Below are positions 57,463 through 64,000 of a DNA stretch of 64,000 nt, piece by piece (within the stretch, counting starts at the first letter, position 1; every line of letters begins with the position of its first letter). The notes under the pieces were generated by a model, which was not told the origin of the DNA, made no database searches, and saw only the letters and a program-made list of their open reading frames with translations. Source of the DNA: Triangularia verruculosa (Eukaryota; Ascomycota; Sordariomycetes; Sordariales; Podosporaceae); NCBI GenBank assembly GCA_033296885.1, contig MU863958.1:100372-164371 (forward strand). Direction: 5' to 3'. The position numbers were made by a program, and so were the translations under genes.

Positions 57463-57633
57463 TCTGCTCACCTTGCTCAGGGATTGCTCAGGGTCTGCTC
57501 ACCTTACTCATGGATTACTCAGGATTTACTCACCCATTTCAGGGACTACTTAGGGTCTGCTTACCTTACTCAGGGATTGCTCAGTGTCTGCTTACCTAGC
57601 TCAGAGATTACTTAGGGTATACTCACCCTATTG
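57463..57633 (+). repeat. 31-bp tandem repeat, about 5.5 copies
   Basis: Units start at 57463, 57494, 57525, 57556, 57587 and 57618, exactly 31 bp apart. Unit form is TCTGCTCACCTTACTCAGGGATTGCTCAGGG-like, with C/T and G/A variation between copies. Confidence 0.92.
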
Positions 57634-57867
57634 ACTACGTAACGTTAGTCGACCAGCTACTCTCCGAAAGTGCGCTTTTAAAAACTATTAATTTATACTT
57701 AGCAGCTTAACTTCTTCCTTACTTAACATCAAACATATATTAACTTATCTACTAACTTAACTTGAATATCTCTACTAATATACAGATTATAAACTACGTC
57801 TTGCCTTTACACTACTGTAAGGATAATAATTTCATTAGCTGCTGGAGCGGTGAGGTAGAAACACTGA
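57634..57867. other. AT-rich spacer
   Basis: TTAACTT-rich DNA, no gene; links the 31-bp array to the larger repeats. Confidence 0.4.
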
Positions 57868-58340
57868 AGCCGTTTTTAGAGTCGTTCGACTCAGGATATT
57901 GAAGGTTATAATAAGGGGCCTTTGCTAGAGCCGAAAACAGCTTCTTAATATAGCTAGTATACGGAGCTAGTCTACAAAATGAAAATTATATATTCGTCTA
58001 TTTTTAGGCTCTCGAGCACGTAAGATTTCAAGCCAGACATCCTAAATTATCCATAATCTGAGCCGCTGGCTGGAGCCGGTTTTGGAATCGCTCAACTCAA
58101 GATATTGAAGACAAGGGGCCTTTGCCAGAGCCAAAAACAGCTTCTTGATATAGCTAGTATACGGAGCCAGTCTACAAAATGAAAATTATATATTCGTCTA
58201 ATATCTATAATTCGAGTCGCTAGCTAAAGCCGGTTTTAGAGTCGTTCGACCCTACAGGTATTAAGGGTTATAATAAGGGGCATTTGCGAGTACCAGAAAC
58301 AGCTCCTTAATACTAGTGCAAAGTTAATCTATAAAATGAA
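57868..58340 (+). repeat. Three tandem copies of a 130-200-bp repeat
   Basis: Copies begin near 57868, 58076 and 58228 with CCGGTTTTAGAGTCGTTCGAC (variants by C/T, G/A). They share AAGGGGCCTTTGC, AACAGCTTCTTAATATAGCTAGTA and, at the end, CTACAAAATGAAAATTATA. Copies 1 and 2 also share TATTCGTCTA. The differences look RIP-like. Not similar to the LTRs. Confidence 0.8.
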
Positions 58341-58584
58341 AAATATATTCGATCTTTCTTCGGGAACGTATATTCCTACTTCATTTAAATAGCAAAGTGG
58401 TAGGTATTACGGACTACAACCGCAGGGCCAGTGTATGTTCCCATCACTAAGCCGATTAGGTCTCAAGGGGCCGAGAATTCAGCGTATATATACAACAATG
58501 GCTATATTCTTAGCGCTAGACCTAAGTGCGGATGTAAGACCCTTGCAAGTAATTAAAATATTTTCCGTCTATATATCTACCTGC

Positions 58585-59009
58585 TGTGACGAACCCCTAT
58601 ACAGAACCTCTGAAAGGGATACTCGGTTGAAGGCTACTTCTGACAATTGATTTGGTGCAGCTAAACAGTGCACAACAAGATGTCTCAATGTAAACACAAG
58701 ATACCGTAAATATAAGCTATAATTGTATACTGCGGAACTATCTATAAGCTATCTAGTTCCTCCGTATATATAGACTATAAATCCCTAAATACCTCCGTAC
58801 CTAGATTACCCTCGCTTACTAGCGACCCGTAGTAATCCTTCTAGCGCTCACCTCGCTCGCTAGGTAATCGCAGTGATCCGGCTTACCTTTATTAAGTAGT
58901 GAGCCTCCTCCGACCCTAGCAGCCTTACTACTATGCCCCTTTCCTCCGATTAGCTGACATAGTTAGCTGCAGTCCCCGCCTGACCCTGCTATATAGTTAG
59001 TCTGTAATA
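58585..59009 (-). repeat. 3' LTR of chromovirus 3 with a divergent U3
   Basis: 58585-58770 matches the R/U5 part and TATA-like box of the other LTRs. 58771-59009 (upstream part in element sense) has no likeness to their CCAAT-rich U3. It joins the interior at CGATGC, as in copy 1. Confidence 0.75.
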
Positions 59010-59268
59010 CGATGCTCCCCCCTCGATGTCTTTCGTTCCGGAAAACTCGACGTTATTGTCCTTATACTTTTAGCGCTACCGTTCTTTCCTACGTATAAAT
59101 AATCCCTCTCCTTTTTTTCTTCCGTAAGGTCGTCTCGGTATACCTAACGATAACGGGTTGTATAAAGAAACGTTACCGCGATACTATTCGCGAACGAACA
59201 GTTCTTTCCGCCTCGATCGATCAAAACGGTGTTAACGTTATACTTTACTCCCGCTATTAGCGCGCGAA

Positions 59269-59748
59269 ACCTTAAAGGCGCTGTATTATAAAGGAGGGAT
59301 CGGACCGTTATTTAAACTATATTCGAATAGGTAAGTCGTATAATAGGCTAAATATAGCGGATTTTCGTAGGTGCTTAGGTTCTGTGTAATAATCCTTCCT
59401 TTATTAACGGTTATAGTAATTAAAAATTTATTGGAATAAAAGAAAATTAACGAGGAAATTACCGCGAAAGAGAATCTATTATCGGAGACGTTAAACTCCT
59501 TAACTTGCTTATGTAAATAGTGCGAGTCGATACGTAATTAAAGTATAAAACTCTTTCGTTAAGGGATAAAGTCGTTAGACGAGGTAAATACCTTAGCGCC
59601 CCCTTCGCCCGAGTTTATGGATCTACTAGGCGAGTAATCCCTAATTAGTTAAATTTAGTTGTTAAGCGCCTTTGGTATTATAGACTAAGAGGTTATTAGC
59701 ACCTTTAACTTTAATATTATTTTCGAGCCTCCCGTTAACTTTAATTAA
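59269..59748 (+). pseudogene. Antisense accessory ORF of chromovirus 3, RIP-broken
   Basis: The frame from 59269 to the TAA at 59746-59748 holds 160 codons with about twelve internal stops, all TAA or TAG. It has a charged, leucine-rich, coiled-coil-like middle (NLLE, KKINEEITAKENLLSETL) and a tail with SLDEVNTLAPPSPEFMDLLG and FEPPVNFN. Layout matches the antisense frame of copy 2, though sequences have diverged. Further coding upstream (59190-59268) is in another frame. Opposite to pol. Confidence 0.5.
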
Positions 59749-59861
59749 TTAATTAACCCTACTTCTATAATTAATTAGGATTTTTTTAGTAAAATTCTTT
59801 TAATTTCTTAAAGTAATTAAGGTTTATAATACTAATTATAAGTAGGTCCTTAGGTATTTAT

Positions 59862-59932
59862 TAACTTTATAACATAGTATATAGTACGTCGACTATTATA
59901 TCGGAAGCGCGGATTCGATTCCCGTCGAGGTT
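59862..59932 (+). repeat. tRNA-like sequence, antisense inside chromovirus 3
   Basis: 71 nt, from AACTTTATAACATAG to CGTCGAGGTT, with intact box B/T-loop GATTCGATTCCCGT and pairable ends AACTT/AGGTT (one G-U type pair). Same place and orientation as in chromovirus 2. Confidence 0.6.
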
Positions 59933-62900
59933 CCTTTATATCTAGATTTATAAGTATACTTCGTAATCTAGGTATTAAACTTTTTAATATCTTAATTAAC
60001 TTAGGTCGGTTTAAGTATCGCCGATAGAACTTTTTTAATTTATCCGGGTAATTTAGATTTACCGTTAATTCCTACGAATTATTTATAGCTGGATAATCTA
60101 ATTAATTAACTAAATATTCTAGTTAATTTTCGTTAAATTATAAATTTAGTACTTTTTTTATATTATATTCCTTTTCTTCGTCCTTCGCTATCTCTTAGGT
60201 ATTAGTTTTACTTACCGGTAATATAGGTTCTAAAAGTGAGATATAAAAAGTATATAACTGTAGGTATATTGTATTAGATAACTCCAGCTTATATATCGTC
60301 TCCGATATCTTCCTTTTAATTTTAAATAAGTTTACTTTCTTATAGTCTAGCTTTTTATTAAGCCTCTTTATACGAAAATTATATATTAATAAAAATACTT
60401 TATCTTTTTTTTTTAAATAAGGTCCTTTAAGCCGTTTAATATTGTAGTACTTATATATATATTTCTAAATAAATTTAAATTCCTTTTTAAATTTAATGTA
60501 TAGTATATATAACTTCCCTACTTTTACTGCCGCCCTAAGTACCTTTGCTTTTAATTTTTACTGTAAATCCGCCTTAAAACTGTAGTTCGCGAAAAATAAT
60601 ATAACTTTTGTTATCTTCGTAAGTACTATATTATACGTAAATTATACCGCTAGTAAAAGTTTAACCTAATTATTTTATTCGAAATTAATATAATTTCGAA
60701 GATATTATTTTATAATCTAATTAAGCTTCTCCATTTAGCCGTCTGTTTATAGGTAATATATTAACGACGCTTTACTTTTTACTTTTACCTACTTTATTAA
60801 AGCTTTCTAAAACTTCGATACGAATTTAATATTGTAATCCGTAATAAATTCCCTTAATTATATATATATTGCTGTAACGTTCCGAAATATTATATCCGTT
60901 AATTATTCCGCCGTTTAGGTTTCTTTATAAAGTAAAAAGTATACTTATTTAGTAAGCCTATCGACTATTGTTAAAATATTATTATACTTAACGCCTGTAA
61001 TTATATCTTTAGATTTTAATAGTTTAATAATAAAATTTATCGATACCGAACTCCACGGTTACTCTATTACCGGTAGTAACTTTAAGAACCTGTATAGTTT
61101 ATATTTCTCTACTTTCGTTCTTCTATAGAGATTATATTCTTATAACGTCTTTTTTATATCCTTTTTTAATCCTAGTTAATTAAAATATTATTTAATTTTT
61201 TCTATCGTCTTAGCTACTCTTATATACCCTCCGAACTTTAACTCGTAAATCTCTTAAACCAGCGTCTTCCGCTATTTTAAATCGACGTAAGCCCTATTAT
61301 TATATTAAAGCCGATAACGGTCGTCCTTTTAAATCCCTAATAACTTTAACTTAACTTATTATTTTTAATCGTTATTATTAATATTATTTTAATATTTATA
61401 GATAGTAAATTCTTTTTAATATATTATATAATACTTAGTCTACTATTAAAGTAGATACTTAAATATACCTTTTATTATTTCCTATAATAAGGGTAGTAAT
61501 TCCTCTTTTACTTTCTCTTTATAATAGTCCGCCCTTTTACTTAAAGTATCCGCTTTTATATTCTCGGATCCTTTTTTATAATAAATCTAAAAGTTAAATT
61601 CGGATAAGAATTTTAATTATTGGTTTTACTTAGTGTTAAGGACCTTAATAATAGTAAAATACTTTAGATTTTTATAATTAATATAAACTTAAACCTTGTA
61701 ATTAGTACCGCTAAGGTATAGTTTTTATTTTTTGAATACTTTAATAATAGTAAGTAGCTCTTTATCGTAGATAGGGTAATTCTTATGTAATTTTTTTAGC
61801 TTCTTCGAAAAAAATATTATTAAATATAATTTCCTATCTTCGTTTCGTTACCCTAGTTGCCTTCTAATAATGTAGTCGGAAGTATTTATTTCGACTTTAA
61901 AAGGTCGTTTTAAGTCGAGGAGTTTAAATACCGGGTCCGCTGTAATAGCGTTTTTAATAGTTTAAAAAGCCTCCTCTTACTCTTTTCTCCACTTAAACTC
62001 GGCGTTCTTCTTAGTTAAGTTGTTTAGTAGTTTTACTATAGCGCTATAGTTCCGTATAAATATCCGATAGAAGTTCGTAAATCCTAGAAACTTTCGAACC
62101 TTAATCTTTAGTTATTTGGCCGTTTTTACTTATAATTTCGGCTAGTCCTTAATTACTGCGATTTTCCTTAACTCTATTTGTATTTTTCCTAGCGAGATTA
62201 AATACCCTAAGTAGACCGTTTCCTATATATAGAATTCGCTCTTATCTTTATTAATTGATAGCCCTGCTTTATATAATATATTTAAAATCTCTTTAATGTA
62301 TTATTTATATTCCTTTAAAGTACGTAAGTAAATAAAGACGTTGTTAAAGTAATAAATTGTTATTTTATCGAAATATTAGCGAATCGTATAATTAACGAAG
62401 GCTTAGAAAGTCGTAGATATATTTATAAGTCTAAATGGTATAATGAGGTATTTGAAATGTCCGTAAAGTGTACGAAAAGCTATCTTCTACTCGTCTCCTT
62501 CCTTAATTCGTATATATGTATACTTAATTAATATATTAAATTTAGTAAACTATTATACCTTTAATAATTAATTTCTTAACCGAGAAATTAATAGTAGTAG
62601 ATAACCGTTCTTTACCGTCTTTTAATTTAACTATCGATAATCTATATATAATCGCGGACTCTTATCCTTCTTTAATACGAAGAAAATAAGATATTTAACC
62701 GGCGATATAGATACTCTAATATACTCCCTTTTAATATTTTTATCTAAATACTTCCGTAACTCCTTACTTTACTTATCGTTAATATAGTAAACCTAAAAGA
62801 GTTTAAACTTTATTTCTTCTTTAAGTTTAATTTTATAATCCTATAATCCCTTCTTTAATAAACCTTAAAGGTATTTTACCGTAAATACTGGATACCTTTA

Positions 62901-63903
62901 ATACTCTACTGGCACTTCCTTCTTATCACCTTTCTTTATATTATTATAATAAATATACTTATCTTTTATTATTACCGTAATTTCTACTAACGTAATTATT
63001 CCTATTAACCCTACTTCTTCAATCTTACCGCCTTTATCGATTAAATATACTAATACCTTTCGTATCTTTTACGGTAGTGCTATAGAGGGTGCTTATCCCG
63101 CACTCTACTCCTGCCGTACTTCTAATTTCCTATCGTTAATTAAATACTCCCGATATTTCCTCGGTTATAAGTAGCCACTGTCCTTCCAATCGATATCTAG
63201 GTTATAGTCCTCGTGCTATAGTTATCTTAAAATCATATCTTTTTCTAGTCTTATATCTACGATATCGAAAATCACTATCGTTATTTTCCCTAATACTATA
63301 ACGTCTAGTAGTAACGTTTCCTTAATTACTAACTATATAAGGAAGGGTCCTTTTATAATAACCTCTTCCTCCTTCTTTTTCTATAAAACTCGGGCTTATT
63401 ATATAAATCTTAATAAAACTAAGTCCGCTTTTACTCTACTATCTACAAATATTTACGTTTAAAAACCCTTCTAATACACTACTATTCGCAACCTTTTATC
63501 TTTTATACTCCTCCTTTATATAGCAGCGACCTTGCTAATACTTTATTCGTAGTCCCTTAGAAGTTTACAGTTTCCGCGAAAGGCTATAACCCTTTTCCCG
63601 ACTATTATTATACTTCTAAAGTATCCTCCTTTATTAAACTACCCAGTAATTCGAAATTAGCTAACTATTATCGTTAGGCTTCTTCCTATCTTTCGTCTTT
63701 TACACTTTATCGAATCCTCCTTCGATTATGTATCCGCCGCCCCTTTGCCGTAACCCTAGCTTCGGCTTCGGCCTAGACGTCGTAGTATCTCTTAGCCTTT
63801 ATTCGTAAATAAAACGTATAATCTAGACTCTTACACTATACTAACCTATATTCTTCCTCGTTAGTAATATCTTCTCTTTAATTAATCATCTACTTAAAGC
63901 AGC

Positions 63904-64000
63904 TATTAACGTGTGGCACATAATAGGTGCCGGGTAAGACCCAGGTGTTGAGGTGCCGGGTAGGTCTTCCAACTTCTTCTCACATAAGCCTAACTCGGCA
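63904..64000 (+). mobile_element. Partial LTR of the 623-bp solo-LTR family, cut by the window end
   Basis: Starts TATTAACG and continues GGCACATAATAGGTGCCGGG, GTAAGACCCAGGTGTTGA, almost as at 19460-19560. Normal GC within bleached DNA of chromovirus 3. Whether it is a solo LTR or a full element cannot be seen. Confidence 0.8.

Larger units (their letters stand above)
58585..64000 (-). mobile_element. Chromovirus-type Ty3/gypsy retrotransposon 3, RIP-degraded, runs off the window
   Basis: The 3' LTR is 58585-59009, then the interior on the minus strand. From left to right: antisense ORF relic, tRNA-like sequence, chromodomain about 60.07-60.18 kb, integrase about 60.6-61.3 kb, RNase H about 61.5-61.9 kb, RT (YYFNNV near 62337), then protease and gag side toward 63.9 kb. 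It is colinear with chromovirus 1 and keeps the integrase part that copy 1 lost. The other LTR lies outside, and a foreign LTR is inserted at 63904. Confidence 0.85.

Noticed and set aside
57463..58340. CRISPR-like array
   Set aside because: Units are contiguous or irregular with no unique spacers, and the DNA is eukaryotic.

Overview
The window reads as nuclear DNA of a filamentous ascomycete (Pezizomycotina; a Sordariomycete is my guess). Genes carry short GT-AG introns of about 50-105 bp and code for fungal families: fungal-specific zinc-cluster regulator remnants, fungal MFS efflux pumps, Yah1, Ugo1, Rrp15 and a Ctr copper transporter. Normal-GC gene islands alternate with very AT-rich blocks in which stops are overwhelmingly TAA/TAG. 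This is the mark of repeat-induced point mutation (RIP, CpA to TpA).

Layout. 0.8-6.5 kb: an intact 8-exon amidase (-), a broken fungal hypothetical gene (+) and a DHA2-type MFS pump (+). 7.7-12.2 kb: a rearranged zone with a truncated SNF2-like ATPase, a duplicated piece of it fused to a transcription-factor fragment, a tRNA-related repeat and a minisatellite. 12.2-29.5 kb: a nested transposon block that splits the transcription-factor relic. It has an AT-rich host element with terminal inverted repeats, a 4.95-kb internally deleted chromovirus (-, TSD ATATT), a 623-bp solo LTR of another family (TSD AACGC) and a full-length 7.6-kb chromovirus (+, TSD GTTAT). 29.5-45.1 kb: gene island with the transcription-factor 3' end, an NYN/CCCH RNA-binding protein, an MFS pump, a Ctr transporter with one in-frame TAG, a GPI-type surface protein, RRP15, a divergent YAH1/UGO1 pair and a secreted-protein gene with one in-frame TAA. 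45.5-47.8 kb: a Fot1/pogo-like DNA transposon with a solo LTR (TSD TGAAG) inside it. 48.5-55.8 kb: three small genes and a 4.8-kb gene-free stretch of normal composition. 57.4-58.4 kb: two tandem-repeat arrays. 58.6-64 kb: a third chromovirus (-), RIP-degraded, with a foreign U3, cut by a further LTR at the window edge.

Most notable finding. The chromoviruses share a module between chromodomain and 3' LTR that lies antisense to pol: an ORF of about 160-220 codons followed by a tRNA-sized sequence of 70-71 nt. In the two degraded copies the antisense frame is broken only by TAA/TAG. In the 4.95-kb copy its first codons survive unmutated behind a good ATG context. The second highlight is the Ctr gene, which is intact over four exons except for TAG at a tryptophan position. 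That codon is either a RIP-type lesion or a candidate for A-to-I mRNA recoding.

Limits: gene identities come from motif recognition by eye. Splice sites were chosen by reading frame and consensus, without transcript data. RIP-degraded protein features are approximate.
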